From Coprinopsis marcescibilis (taxonomy: Eukaryota > Basidiomycota > Agaricomycetes > Agaricales > Psathyrellaceae): a stretch of 64,000 bases of DNA. Below are positions 46,800 through 62,874 of the stretch, one piece after another (the first letter of the stretch is position 1; each line of letters opens with the position of its first letter). The DNA lies in assembly GCA_004369085.1 (NCBI GenBank), contig ML210177.1:1-64000 (forward strand). The letters are read 5' to 3'. The position numbers were made by a program, and so were the translations under genes. The notes under the pieces are model-generated. The model saw nothing but the letters and a program-made list of their open reading frames with translations, was not told where the DNA came from and did no database searches.

Positions 46800-47648
46800 G
46801 CATTGGGATTGTACTCGACCGATACGCATTTCCAGGCAGTGGCTTTTCCTTTGTACACTCCGGCTTCGGCCTGTATACGATTATGACTAAGCATACAATT
46901 ATGAAAGCCACATCCGCACCTACGGCACGCCTCGACAGGAGTTATCTATGATCGGTGCTCATCTCGATATGGTGCACTCTCGTCTTGAAGGCAAGGATCT
47001 GGAGAATGAGAACTGCACGAGCACTGCAACGACGTCATCTTTGATTCTGTGGGATCTAAAGATGCTTCCGACGAGAGGATATCACCCCCTCCTCCATCTT
47101 CCCGCGATGGCAATTCAAGTGGATATGTATTGTCTCGGAATGTGCATCCTGTGACGGATGGATGTAAAGTCATATCAGATCGATCCTATCCTTGTTCATT
47201 TCGGAAGCAAATTGGTAGAGAGAGCCATGCGCAAGGTGCGGTGCACAAGTTGAGACTGGAGAGGACCCTGTGTTACAACCGTAAGTACATACAGATACCT
47301 CTGATATGGAACAAGGGGGGTGATATGAATCTGTGTGATTGTCTTGCAACTTCGCCTGCTTGTGAACCCGGAAAGTTGCATCTTGTAACTCTTGTTACAC
47401 ATGGGAGGGGTTTCATCCGGGCATTTGACTCCATGAGAATAGATGCGTAAGGTTCCATAGCTAGATTGCCGACGTCAAAACATGAACTCGATGAGGGTGT
47501 GGACATGCAGGTTGCGAGCAGGCGCCTGTGGTGTGGCCTGTGCCGTGCGTGGGAAGTATTAGTCAGCAGCGACGTCGCCACCAGCAGGACAAATTGTTGG
47601 TCGTGGACCAGGTTCTTTTGGTCATAGTCGGCGGCATTGAAGGGCTCA
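46800..47648. other. Intergenic interval of about 850 bp
   Basis: Holds the 3' end of RPS15 and the promoter of symplekin. A moderately long plus frame (47049-47450) with a 'DERISPPPPSS' stretch is open but lacks any family match or good splice context, so no gene is called. No RNA gene is recognised. Confidence 0.4.
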
Positions 47649-50600
47649 ATGGCAGGCAAACCAGTCGACCCATTGCAGACACTGCAGGAGGCCCTATCAG
47701 TTCAGTCAAATTCAAAAGAGCAAGCAGAGCTGCTTGCCACTTTACGTGAATCTCTGGAAGCACATCCAGCTCCAATCCCAATTCTCGTCGATACTCTTAT
47801 TCGCATTGCCGTGAATGCTGGCGATTCCTTGCTGAAGAGATGGATACTCGATCTGCTTCAGTTTGCAATATGTCGTTCAAGTCTATCATTGGAGCAGAGA
47901 ACACAGAGTTAGTTTCCCCGTTTTCTTATTCAATTCTTCTCTGAGCAGGATGGATGTATCCCTTATTTTAGTGTCGTTGAAGTCCTTGGACACGCTCTCC
48001 CAGCTCTTGGACGACCCAGTAACCCCAATAGTCAAGACTGTCATCCAGTCCATGGCCTCCGTCTACCCTCTCGTCTTTCGCCATCTGTATGTCGCTTCAG
48101 GCTTGCCACATTTCCGGTCGATTGATGCTCGGTCCTTTCCAGCTGTCTCAACAGGAACAACCCAGCCCTTTGGAACACGCTTTCCGCGTGCAAAACGCGC
48201 ATTATTGAATTTCTATGGAACCCAGCTATCAACATTGGAATTCGAGTGTCAGCAATGAAGTTTGCACAGAGGGCGGTGGTGGTCCAGACACGGGGGAACT
48301 CAGATCCTAGGGTAGCTTATTGTCCACTCTTAATGCGAACTGTACTTATCTGCATTCTATGGGATCTCAATAGCTTCGAAACGAGAATGATCCTAATATT
48401 GCAAACGTTCCGAGCGACCATCCGTTTCTCCCAGTTGCGAAATTGGAAGCAGAAGGGCAGAAGCTGCTGGAAGCATTTGTGACAATGCTTTATTCTAGCC
48501 AGTGAGTTCCAGCACCTGGTGTGTAAATCGGCAGTATTTACTGATCACCGCGTATGAAGAGACGTGGATCTTCTTTCAGCTCTCCTCAATTCATGGCCAA
48601 CTTTGTTGAAGATGCGGCCCCTCATGGTACCCTACCTCATCACAGCTTTGAAGTCCTGGACCCCCGCTGCGTTAGCCGGGCTGTCGGCATCCAGTATCAG
48701 GAGTGTCGAAAAGGGTGTAAGAATCTTGCTGGTCAATATATCCCGGTACGCTACGCTGTCCCGAACTCATGCTTGCATAATCATCGGGCTAAACAACCTG
48801 TTAGACAACCTGGAAACTCGCAATATATACCTCAGATCAATGAAGCAGTCCAGCAGCAAGCAATACGAATGGAACGGGCGGCGAGCGAAGAGAAGAAGCG
48901 AAAAGCAGCAGCGGCGTCTAACAACGGCGACAGTCGCAAACGTCCCCCATCCGCGCCTTCAGAGCAGCCAACTGACGCGAAGCGTATCAAACTGGAGGCC
49001 GATAACGTCCTTCAGAATCCCGCGACTTCCGTGTTGGCCAGCTTCGACTTCACCTCCCTGCCATCGTCCTTGATTACCGAACTCATTGTGGCCAACCTTG
49101 AGGCATTTTCGGAAACCATGCTTACAACCCTGGTTCAAGCGTACCGTCAGACTTTGCCGGGTTATGCTGCACCAGTATCAATGCCGCCTCCTGCTCCCGC
49201 CGCCGCCCTCTCTGTTCCTCCTCCCGCCCACGTTGCTCCTGCCACAAAATCCACTGCAGTACCCCTCAATGCCCCTACTGGACCTCGAAAGACTCGTCGC
49301 AGTCCAGCTCCAGAAACCCCCCCACCCGTTGCTCCGCAAGCGCTACCCGTCGAAGTTAAAGAAGAACCCGTTGACCCTCTTCAAATGGTCAACGATGATG
49401 ATGAAATCGAGTTTGAACCCGAGAAGCTCAACAACGAGGTGTGCTTCATCATAACTTTGCTATTTGTCGAGAAATTCCTCATTATCTTCCTTGTACCCTT
49501 GTACCAAGCTATCGGGTCAAGCCCCAGCGCAAGAGGAGGAACAAGAAGCGAAACCTAGTACCGTGGCAGAGCTTGCGACTATCAACATGCAGCTCACTGA
49601 TTTCAAATTACCGCCTCCTCCGGATGTGGAGGAGGGTGAGAGGACGAAAATTATTTCTAAGTCGTTATCCCGAATATGGGATGGTGCTGACGAGCTCAAG
49701 TCCTTTGGAGAGGTTATCCCCGTGGACTCTTCGCAGGCTGGTGGCAATTCTGCGACTGAGCTGTGGATGTTGCTTATAATTCGGATGATTACGAGGGTGG
49801 CCAAACCGCCTGAGGATCCACCGGAATCAGATGCTGAGATGAAGGTCGACGAAGTGACAAGTTTTCATGGGCGCCAGGATCAGCTTCGGCAGACATTATG
49901 CGACTATATTATGACCGACTTTCCCTCTCGGTATGATCAGTTGCTGGGACACGGTGGTTTTAGCTGACTTTCGTTGAAGGGTACGTCTGGCAACGACATG
50001 GATGAACGAGGAGTGGTACAATGACCGGACACGGGTAGCGAAAGATGCCAATTGGGTATGTCTCCCCACAAACCATCTGTATGGAGTTGCCTCAATTTGT
50101 TTGTGTAGCGACCCAACTATGAAACCTGGCTCAATCAGATTGTGGCTTCCTACCAGACAGTTCTGGATGGAAAAGACCGGACTTTTGCTCGGTTTTTGCT
50201 TGACTTGCCGGCTGTTCCTGCTGATGTATTGGATCTACTCCGAGATCTGTGTGTCGACGGTACCAGGTCAGTGTACACATCCTTTTGCCGTGAAAAATGC
50301 CATTCTAATGCTAGTTCAGCCCGGACAGAATGCAAGTAGGATATACCACTCTCCGTGGCCTGGTCACCCAGAGGCCCTCATTGCGCATCGAGGCTTTGAA
50401 CGTGTTGCTGGAACTTACAACACACCCAGGTACGACAGATCCTTTCCTCCGACATTCTCGATCCATATCTAAGATCAATGCAACCAGAACGTAGAACGCG
50501 AGCAGCTGCGATCAACACGGTAAAGACTTGGGTTCCAAACGCTCAGCCCATGTATAACCTCATCCGGGAATTCGCGCTCCAAATGCTGCGTAAATTGCAA

Positions 50601-52167
50601 CACGGCCCTCAGAAGACTGGTTTCGAACCCGGGACGGAGAAAGAGCCCGCTGTTAATGGAGGCGAGGATAAGCCAGTAGAGAATGGAGAACAAGAGGACA
50701 GGCGGCCTGTATCGGACCAGCAGGCTCAACCAAATGATTCGCCGATGGAACAAGACGGCGAACCCGCAGCCGAAGAGGTTACCATGGAGGATGGCATGTT
50801 GGAAAATATCCCTGAAGACTTGGTGCAAACGCCTTATCTGCCGGAACGTGTTGATTTGCCGGCCAATAAGCAACAGGTTTTGCAGCACTTGGAGCTCCTT
50901 TTCGCTTTGTCGGTCAAGGCGCCTGAACTTCTGGAGGAGTAGGTTTTTTCTAATGGCCTGAAACATCCTTCTGATGTCTGTCTTCAGGATTTTCAACGCC
51001 TTCGGGCAAATGGACGTTAGCGTACAGGAAGCCATTCAAGACTTGATCACTGCGCTTATTCGCTCGCTTGGTTCAAGTCATGGTAAACTGCTGACGCTGC
51101 TCCGCACATGTCCTGCGGGAGCTGAGAGCTTGGCCTTACGTGTGCTTACCATCTTCACCGAGAGTGGACGACCTAGCCCGCAGCTCGTGTCGCTGGTGAA
51201 GGCTCTCATCAACGAGCGTGACCTCGATGCACGGTTCCTCATTCCTATTATCGCAGAAATGGACAAGGTATATTTCGATTGCGCTTCATGCACATTTCCC
51301 ATTAACCTTTTACAATAGAGCGATATTGTGAAATATTTACCTCGTATTGTCTCGATTCTCAATGGCCAACCAGAACCGAAGAACCTGGTTCGACAGGTGT
51401 TCAGTTCTGTTGTAACAACACCGCCACAGTCGTTTGGAAGTGTCACTTCTAATATGCCCCGTGCGAAGCAGAGTGAATTGCTCACACCAGCTGAACTGAT
51501 GGTCCTGCTTCATGAATCTGAGAAAGAGATTGGGCGGAAGAGTGCGATCGAAGGTATGGTCTTGAAGTTTTTGTTGAACCACTGCTTATTGACCTTCGCT
51601 CCTTAGCTATTGGTATATGTTTCTCAATGACAGATGTCTTCCGCTCCGAGGTTCTTGCTGTGGTTATGCAACAAATTATGGACGAGCCCGTCCTTCCCGT
51701 CCTGTTCTTGCGCACGGTTGGTAGCATGCGTTTCAATTTCCCGCTGTTGCTGACACACTTGACAGGTTATCCAAGCCGTTTCAACTTATAAAACCCTTAT
51801 TGGATTTGTCTCAACGACTCTACTTTCTCGCCTGATTACGAAGAAAATATGGACAAATCCTCCACTCTGGGAAGGCTTCATTCATTGCGCCAAACTTATT
51901 GCTCCCGCAAGTTTTGGAGCTTTGCTTCAGTTGCCAAAGGATCAACTCCGCGAGCTGGTCAATAAGCAACCCAGCTTAAAATCAGGATTACGAGACTACG
52001 TAACGAAGAAGGCGCCCAACAAGGCTCGTGTAGCTGGATTCCTTGACATCTTTGGAGAGCCGCCCACTGAGGCACGGCCTTCTCCGAGCGCAATACCGCA
52101 GCCAGATTCTACGCCTCCTGTTGGGCCTCCGGAACAGCCGATTAGCACATATTCAGGGGAACCGTAG
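47649..52167 (+). CDS. PTA1: Symplekin / Pta1, mRNA 3'-end processing scaffold
   Basis: Scaffold of the cleavage and polyadenylation factor in the nucleus, linking the nuclease module and the phosphatase Ssu72. Fifteen exons from 47649-47907 to 51766-52167 close in phase to 1237 aa, close to human symplekin (1274). The N-terminal HEAT-type helices include 'LLKRWILDLLQFAICRSSLS' and 'TPIVKTVIQSMASVYPLVFR'. A low-complexity linker with a 'RKRPPSAP' nuclear-type basic patch and Pro/Ala runs follows (about 300-480). The C-terminal symplekin domain shows 'IFNAFGQMDVSVQEAIQDLI' and 'TDVFRSEVLAVVMQQIMDEP'. Assignment rests on this layout and the conserved C-terminal blocks. It is followed 412 bp later by the MAP kinase. 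Confidence 0.9.
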
Positions 52168-52579
52168 TACACTGTCGGTGTGATCTATGTCTATATCCTT
52201 TACTTCCTTGGACCAGTAATTTAGTTGTTGTATTATCCTTAGTTACTTAGCAGCGGCGGTGTAATGGTTTTGATTCCGTGTCGAGAAATAGAAATAGAAT
52301 GAAGCGATCTTATCTACCGCCCGCCAATCAATTTACTGAAGTATGTCCGACGCCCTGCGTATTAGGTGTCATGAGTCAATACTGTTCTTCCTGCCCACGA
52401 GTCGCGCCATTCATTGTCTTCTTGTCACCACATCCCCACAAACTCAATCGCCCTGCATCGCCATTTGTATACCCTGCCAAATCCAACGACGACTCTATCG
52501 GAGCGCTTATGAATCTTGCCTGGCAGAAGGGGCTGTAGAATTCATAGCTTTTCTCTTATCAACGTAAACCGTCCTCGCC
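52168..52579. promoter_or_regulatory. Intergenic region before the MAP kinase
   Basis: 412 bp without a supported gene. It contains the 3' end of symplekin and the kinase promoter. No clear TATA box or repeat. Confidence 0.35.
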
Positions 52580-55277
<2,698 letters not shown>

Positions 55278-55537
55278 ACCGCGCATATATAGCTTAATCC
55301 AGGTACATCTTTCGGACACTAGTATAACCAGAAGATTCAAGGGTAGTTACCTACGATTTACAGGGTCTTTGGTTTAATGGATAAATGAATCGCAGTGATA
55401 ATTCCTAAGCTCCACAGAGATTAACACCAATGATACTACAGTAAATCTATTTTACAGACGAGTGTCGCTCATGCGATCGATTAATCCCCTAGTATTTCTC
55501 GTATCCCTGTAAAATCGTGAGCACCCAGAGCCAAAGG

Positions 55538-56616
55538 TTAGATAACAGAGAGCGCACTGTCTATAATATTCAGATAAGCTATTGTCGCAGGGCTGTCGGG
55601 GTATTCGTCCAAGAAGCTGACGCCGTAGTCTGCGCTTTTTCCTATTCGAGGATCGAGAGGCACCGAGCCGAGGAACTCAATTCCAGTATCAGCCGCGAGT
55701 TGTTTTCCACCGCCGGTCGAGGGCTTGAAGATCTGGGATTCCCCCTTGCAATTTGGGCAAACGAACCCAGCCATATTCTCGACCAAACCGATGATGGGGA
55801 CACCAACCTTGCGGCAAAAGTCGATTTCCCGCCTGACATCTTGCAACGCGACCTCTTGAGGCGTCGTAATCAAAACAGCGCCATCGATCCCGCTTTCCTT
55901 GAGATATTGTACAACGCTTAGATGCTCGTCTGAGGTACCAGGCGGCGTGTCCACCAACAGGTAGTCGAGGTCTCCCCAATCGACGTCCTTGAGAAACTGG
56001 GATATTAGGCCGTTCTTCTTCGGTCCTCGCCACATTACAGCATCTTTCGAGGATGGGAGCATGAACCCCACCGACATCACGCCAAAGTTGTCTTGCACAT
56101 AAACGGGTGACCAGCCAGATGCGGAGGAGTGCACTTGCTCCGATGCAATTCCGAGGATGGTGGGTATTGAAGGACCGCAGATATCGACATCCATAATTCC
56201 AGTCTGCAAAGAGATGTGTATGGGTATCCTGTTTTCTGCTATGGGTAAAGATAAGACGCACCTGAACATCCTCATCGGCTGCAAAGGCCCAACCTAGCTG
56301 TGCAGTAAAGGTGGACTTGCCGACCCCTCCTTTCCCTGACAGTATCAATATCTTCCTCCTCACTGTGCTCATCCGGTCGCGAATAAAGGGTAGGGATGGG
56401 TCCGGTTGTTTTGTTGCTCCCGAAGCACAGACATCTTGGTTGGCACATCCCGCGCAAGCGTCAGATTTACCAGCTTTCTCTGATTCAGTTCCCTATGACT
56501 AGTCAATCGACGAGAACTAGAATGGTTGGACAGAAACATACTGGACAATGCTCAGGGGCGTTTGAAGGTATAGATTTTGGATCCAAATATGCTGAATCGT
56601 TTTGTGCGTCTGTCAT
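55538..56616 (-). CDS. NBP35: NBP35, cytosolic iron-sulfur cluster scaffold
   Basis: P-loop ATPase that assembles [4Fe-4S] clusters in the cytosol together with Cfd1 and passes them to nuclear and cytosolic apoproteins. Exons 56542-56616, 56262-56492 and 55538-56203 give 323 aa (yeast 328). The N-terminal ferredoxin-like motif has four cysteines at about 24, 38, 41 and 47 (spacing 13-2-5), which distinguishes Nbp35 from Cfd1. The deviant Walker A 'GKGGVGKST' is at about 78. Other blocks are '[10 protein letters not shown]', '[11 protein letters not shown]', '[15 protein letters not shown]' and the C-terminal bridging pair 'CPNC'. It lies tail-to-tail with the MAP kinase and downstream of the LIM-RhoGAP on the same strand. 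Confidence 0.96.
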
Positions 56617-57152
56617 GGTGGCAGGCCGCAGAAATGTAACTGGGGTAGAAGCAAAATGTGAACAGGGGCAAAACCAAATCTAATTTCGCAATACATACCG
56701 ATTGATAAGCAGGGGCAAGCAGTTCGGATGCAATGATCGACTTTACTAATACTCAAGATCTAGCACCATGTGAGCAAGGTGTCCCAGGTTGAGGCTTAGC
56801 AGGGCTTAGCAACGTTTCTTTATAGACATTTGGTTCCCGTGCATCGAGCACCTGCACAGGGAAGGGGTATCCTACAAACTGGTTACATCGTTCTCGCGAA
56901 ACTTGACATCGTCCACGACATATGTACGATATATTTATATACTGAGTGATAGAGATGAAGTGGTTAAAGTACACATTTTACTTGTTGAGAAAGGATAACC
57001 CTGGAAGCAAAAGAGAGAATGAGTGGATGAATGGCTTGTTGATGAAGGATGAATGGTAATGATGAAAGGCGAACATGTGTGATCAGCAGTAGTGAGAAGC
57101 AATACGAATCGACAGCGGAGAACAAGGGGGTAATGGACACGGTTGAACACCA
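56617..57152. promoter_or_regulatory. Intergenic region, RhoGAP 3' end and NBP35 promoter
   Basis: 536 bp between two genes on the minus strand. No coding sequence or clear repeat is seen. It should contain the RhoGAP terminator and the NBP35 promoter. Confidence 0.35.
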
Positions 57153-60100
57153 TCATGTTCGCTGGCGAATGGGAGTTGAGTAACCATTGGGAGAGCCATA
57201 GAGCGAATTCTGCTGGTCCATTGACGGTCGACCACCTTCTTGGTGACTCGGTGTTCTTGTTCCACCACCAGCGACTGATGGAGGCCGTGATGAAGATGGA
57301 TTGTTGTTGGCTATCGAACGGCTGGCTATCACAGGCTGCGGCTGCTGGAGTCCAGATGACCATTGCTCTCCCTGCGTTCCGCCCATCTGAGGCGTTCTCT
57401 GCATTTGCTGCAAGTGTTGTAGGTTCTGGTGCGGTAGTGGAGGTGATTGTTGTGTATTGTAGTAGTCGTTGGGGTTGGGTAGGTTGCCCTCGTGACCTTG
57501 CTGAGAAAGATTGGGTGACGGACGACCCGACCTCTCCGACGCAGACAGACCGATTGGCGGCGGCCTTTCCATCGTCGGTGAATGTATAGGCTGCGCGTAA
57601 CGTGAACCGTTGTTAGGCCCTCCAGCTCCGTTGAAAGGTGCCATTGGTGTTGGCCTCCCTGTTCCCTTTACACGCAGATAGGCATCGACCTTCTTCATGA
57701 ACTCCTTGACCGGGAGTTCCACATCCTTGGCAAAGTAGTCTTGATCTTGCAATATCGGCAAAAATTCCTCCGGGACAATAAAGTACTCGTCCTGACCCTC
57801 GAGTAAGGTTGTAACGACTTTCAAAGCGCCGAAGGTATCGTCCCTTAGAGCGTTTTGGCCGCGTGCGTACAAGATGCTGGGACAGATAACTGTCGCAAGG
57901 TTGGGCAAATCCATCTTGCTACCAGTCTCCGCGTCCATGTGGGCAAAAGAGGCCACCCACTTCAAAAAGACAAAGATCACCTCCATCGTGTCTCGATGAC
58001 TCTTTGGCATCAACAGGCAGATCATATGAAGGTATCGCTTTCGATCCTCCTCCTGTGGCAAAGCTAGAGAAAAACAAAAATTAATAATGGAGCTTGATGC
58101 CAAGCCTACGATGTCACTCACATTGAGACGCAATGAACAGTTTATGTAGCTTGAAGGTCATCAAAGGATCAGGCAAATCCCTCAAGAATTTCTTCAGCAA
58201 CACAGCCAGTTGTACAGGGTTTTCTTGTGAGAGTTCCCCTGACAGCGACGAGTCCCGATCAATAGCCTCCATGAGATCCTTAAGCCGACGAATGTTGCCG
58301 TTCTTCCTGAAAATACCCTCTACGGAAAGATCTGAAAGAATGTATTGGTCTCGAGGTTTAACTTGGTGTAACTATTCTGCACTTACCCATCGTTCGCATA
58401 GCGGAGATGACGTCGTCGATGAAGCTAGGGACACGCACTGTGCCTCTTATAGCTCCGTGATTCGAGTCCGCCCCTTCCCTTTCGACGAGAAGTTCCAATG
58501 GCACACCAAACACACCTGATCCGGAATCAGGACCGCGAACTCGACTTGAAAAAAATTACGACCGACCTTTCTTCTTCACTGCTTTCTTGTCGCCCTTAAA
58601 TAATTTGTTCCAGAATCCGCTCTTCTTCGTCTCGATCAATTCCAGAATCTCATCCAAATCGAACTGATCTCTCAGAGGAGACCTCGTAAGCTGCAACACC
58701 GCAAAGTGCTTGACGATCGTCAGTTGCAGGGGGCTAAGCTCAGCAATGAAAGGCGTAGAGCTTTCTCGAGGTAAAGAACGATGCTGCTCCCGTGCCTGGG
58801 CAGCTTCCATGAGCTGAGGAATATCCGCAAGAGTAATCCCGTCTTCCAGAGAAGTCGGTACACGCTGATGCTGGTATTGAGGTTGAGGCTGAGGGTATGC
58901 TTGGGGTTGGTTGGCGGAGGATACTGGGTGCGGGTATTGTTGCAGTGATTGGTATTGGGGTGAGGATGACTGTGATTGGTATGCTGATGATTGATTGTGG
59001 TACTGAACGGACTGAGGGTGATGCTGATAGGAATTGTGGTAGTCAGAGTTGGCGCCTGCAGGTGAGCTGGACCCGCTTTCCTCAGCAGGAGGCAACGCCT
59101 CTGCGTTGTTTCGCCCATATCCAAGTCGGCTCTGTTGGTCGGCAGGAAGCACTGGGTCGAGTTTCCCAGGGTGAGCTCTGGGTGTTATCTGCTGCTGAAT
59201 CTGTTGTAGCTGTGCTTGTTGCTGCTGGGATGGCAGAGCTGGTCGATATGGTGAATTCTGATATGACGATGAAGAGGGCGGGGCACTATAGCCAGCCGCT
59301 GCCTGCTGTCCGACAGGCATAGGATCTTGATAGCGCTGAGATTCTGCCGAAACAGCCGCCTTCGCTGCAGGAGCTTCCATGATCGTGGACCTCTTTGGCA
59401 ACCGGGCAGTGGCAGATATCTTTCGGTCCAGATGAATTGACTTGTACGGATCTCGATTCTGCCCCTGCTGGCTTGCTGCATATTGTAGTTGCTGCTGGTC
59501 GGCCCCAGTTGATGTCGGCGAAACGGGAACCACCCCTTGCTTCTTGAGCAACAGGTACAACCTTCGCAGCGCAACGTTGAGCAAAAATGCGTACTGCTCC
59601 AGCCTCTGCACAGCCTGGAATCCGGATTTGCATCCTTGATGAGCGTGGTCGGTGCACAGGATTACCGTTGGTACCTCGCCGAATGACGGTGTGTCCTTCA
59701 TAGTTGAAGGGTCATAGACGAATATATGGACGTTGGCTGGGGGACGCCGTTGAGTAGAGGGCTTCGAGGAGGAGTTGCCAGAGGAAGAAGGGCCCGGTTG
59801 AAGGGTATCTCTCTCGTCTCCGCTTTTAGACGAAGATGAAGGAGGGGCAATCTCCTTTGGGACAGGAACAGTAGCGACCTTCCCGCACTGCGCGCACTGT
59901 ATGCAATTCGAATGCCATCGCTGGTAAGTTCCCAACCTCACGCAATCCTCTTCCACCGTTTGATTGCATTTAACGCATAGATCTGATGGTGGGTTACTTG
60001 CAACTTTGTTTGGTGTCCCTGACGATGGTGAGGCAACGGCCGAGAAGGGGGAGTCACCCGCGTTTTCGGGTGCTAGACTTCGGAATCCGTATGTGACGCA

Positions 60101-61831
60101 TTGAGTTCCGTAGTTGCCTTGCGAGGGGCTGGGTTGCATGACTCCGTTCGGTCCCTTGATCATCCTGCGAGCAGCTGGGTTCGCCCCTTGAACGGCTAAA
60201 AGGTGAAGCTTATCGAGGAAGGATGACATTGCTTCGCGTGCACCATGGTCCCGTTCGAGCTTGAGGGCACCCGTGAGTGCGATTCGGATGAGGATTTTCA
60301 GGTAGTGTGCGAGTCCCGTCACTAATGCTAACAACTCTTGGGTCATTCCCATTCGCCTAGCTCCCGTTTCTTGAGTGTGAGAGAGAAGAGTGAACAATTC
60401 GACGGTCTTGCGACACAACATGCGCGCTTCTCGGACGTGGGACATCCCTGGAACATGTCAAAATTAAAAAGGTTGTAAAGAGACGGGGTTAGTGATTTGA
60501 GCTTACCTTTGACGTTGAGAAGATAAAAGTGGTATTCGAGATCATCGATGGTGGCGAATAATACTTCTACATGGACGATGAACCGCTCTGCCATCCTGAT
60601 CGCATCAAGATACTGCCCGTTGCTGACCTGTCTCAGCATATCGGATATACATGCCGCACTGGATTCTTCAAAGGCTGAGAGTACGCTACGATGGAGGTAT
60701 TCCAGATCAGAAAAGGCCAGGCTGGAGTAGATTTTGGTGTACGTACGTCCATATCCGATAGACTTGCTGTTCCATACGGGTCTGCTTGTCTTTAAGCGAT
60801 GTAGGAGTTTCCCGGGATTCTTCCTCCAGGTACTGGGGAGATGGTGGCTCGCCGCCTTCTTCTGCCGTGATGCTGGTAGGCCTCCTTGATGCAACCTTGA
60901 CATTCCAAAACTGCCGATGGTTTAGTCGACATACTGAGATGGGCATGTAAAACGCACCTTATTGATCATATAACACTCTGGATGCCAACATTCATCCCTG
61001 GAGTTGCGATTGATCTCCACAAACTGCTTTAGTATGGCGCTGTTGCAACCTGCACACTTGGTTGCAAACCGAGTGGAGTAATGGAAATGACAGAAGACAT
61101 CATTGTCGTGTTCATAGTACGAATCTTGTGGTCCGAAAAGCGTCGAGCAGAGAGAACAGGTGAAATGTTCGACGTGGAATTTCTTGTCTATGCGCAAAAA
61201 CGGATGAGCAGACTGCCCCCGAGACGAAGAAGGATTTACGAACTGCAAGCAGTGATATAGCTTCCTCTGAGGGCCATTCCACATTTTGCACATATAAGGT
61301 TCAACCGCCTGAAATAGTCGCGTTCACAAAGTGGGGATTGTCTGCCATCCGAACCATCTATTGGAAAGAACTTTGATGCTACCACATCACCACAATCCTG
61401 GGGAAACGACGAATGTGAGATGGGTTATCGGGGTCGATCTGGAGGGCATAATCCTACCATGCACTTGAAGCAGTCCAAGTGGAATACGGTCTGGAGAGCT
61501 CTGACGAAGGGGCCCTGTATTGGTTTTCGGCAGGCAGAACACACACTAAAATGGAGCTTAATAGATCTACTTAAAGGCTATAAGACTACACGCACCTGGA
61601 TGACAGCTGGTTATTGTACGTGGCTGGCTGCAACGATTCCGGATGGCCCGACGACGACTTTGACTTTGAGGGCTGTGGACTGGGAGGACTAGCTTGAGAT
61701 GGCCTGGAATGGTTTAGGTCCTCGCTCCTGGCATGCTGCTGGGTTTGCTGATAGACCTTTTCGTGCTGCTGTAGTTGAGGAGTATCGTATGTGGAGGAGC
61801 GAGTAGGACGTTCTGACTGTTTGGTGGTCAT
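57153..61831 (-). CDS. LRG1: LIM-domain RhoGAP, Lrg1-like
   Basis: GTPase-activating protein for Rho1-type GTPases; yeast Lrg1 lowers Rho1 activity and thus glucan synthesis and Pkc1-Slt2 signalling. Eleven exons (61596-61831, 61458-61545, 61244-61397, 60958-61187, 60747-60910, 60507-60685, 58567-60447, 58387-58515, 58122-58331, 57153-58063; nearly all with consensus ends) close to 1393 aa. Two N-terminal LIM domains show 'CSACRKPI', 'FHLDCFKCMDCGD', 'CAKCGMALRG' and 'FHVEHFTCSLC'. A third zinc-binding unit is at about 508 ('CVKCNQTVEEDC'). A Gln/Pro/Tyr-rich linker follows. The RhoGAP domain (about 980-1180) has the arginine-finger block 'GIFRKNGNIRRLKDLM' and 'LLKKFLRDLPDPLM'. The tail is Pro/Gln/Ser-rich. 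An upstream in-frame ATG at 61879 would add 16 residues. The exon list above has ten entries as I could resolve it. Confidence 0.92.
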
Positions 61832-62121
61832 TGCTGTTGGCGTCCAGCAACCATCCCTCACCAGTCCCAGGCCTATCAATCCGAATCGTCAACGAACAGA
61901 AACCAGGACCGCCTCCACAAACACCGAGTCACCTGACCAGACTCCACGTGCAGCTCCCATCAGTTCGGACTCCGCTCGGCCCATGCCGAATTATCGCCTT
62001 TGCCGCCCAACCGCGCAGTTCAGGCCTGCGGACTGTGCACCATTGTTCCCGTCTGCCGAACAAACGCGCACTCTACCGTTGGACATATAAATTGTCCCAG
62101 CAATGATATCGATGGATCATC
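61832..62121. promoter_or_regulatory. Divergent promoter, LRG1-like / small membrane protein
   Basis: A 290-bp gap between opposed start codons. A TATAAA lies near 62086-62091, about 35 bp before the right-hand start, placed more as a leader-proximal element than a typical fungal TATA box. No other site is recognised. Confidence 0.4.
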
Positions 62122-62716
62122 ATGTCTTACCGACACCCCTACTTCTCCAGCGGTAATCCCTACCCTCACTTCCAACCCCGATTTCGCATGGGTCCTTCGC
62201 GTCTGCTATGGTTTGCCTTTGGTGCTGGGTTCGCAACCTTCTGGATAAAGAGAAAAGAATGCAGTAAATCATCAGATAGCTGGGGTCACTGTCGAAGGCC
62301 TGCTCTTCCGCACCCTCCCTTCTCTGGCAATCCAGATGCCGAATCCTACCCAGACCAGCAGCATCAGTTGCACCGGCCATCTATAGGACCATCTCCACCC
62401 GCATGGCAATGGGACGAGGACAAGCTGACCCATCAGGTGCGTTCTTGCTGTCACAACAGTCGCTCTGCCCCCTGTTATTCACCATGCTCTTCCTCAGATG
62501 ACTGAAATTACCGATGCCACCCTTGACAGCGTCTTGGCTGCTACCCAAGTTCTGAAGCAGGTGTGTTCCCAATGACGTCCCAGATAATGGCACAAGCTCA
62601 TCCCATCCGTTCAGAAACTTGCAGAGCATCGAGCAGAACGCGAGCGTGAACGACAGCGAATAGAAGGACTTAACAAGAAGCCATCACCACCTCCCTCGCC
62701 ACCTCCAACCACCTAA
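62122..62716 (+). CDS. Small single-span membrane protein, unknown function
   Basis: Exons 62122-62436, 62498-62560 and 62615-62716 give 159 aa with intact phase. Residues about 26-42 ('RLLWFAFGAGFATFWI') form a likely transmembrane helix followed by basic residues. The N-terminus before it is Tyr/Pro-rich. The middle is Pro/His-rich, and the C-terminal third is a charged helix ('LAEHRAERERERQRIEGLNK') ending in a Pro-rich tail. The size and layout resemble small mitochondrial or ER membrane proteins of mushrooms, but I recognise no family. It converges on the transporter gene. Confidence 0.68.
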
Positions 62717-62874
62717 CTTTGCCTCGTCAAATATTGCACCTTCTTTCACTATCGCTTACATACAATCGAATTTACATTATCAGTATCGCGATAATTCAGT
62801 CGTCATTTGTACATTGTAGTCATAATCACCGCTCATTCATGCATCTTCCCAATGGCCCAGATCTTTGATGTACG

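Noticed and set aside
47049..47450. Open frame of 133 codons between RPS15 and symplekin
   Set aside because: The peptide has no family resemblance and I could not attach it to either neighbour.
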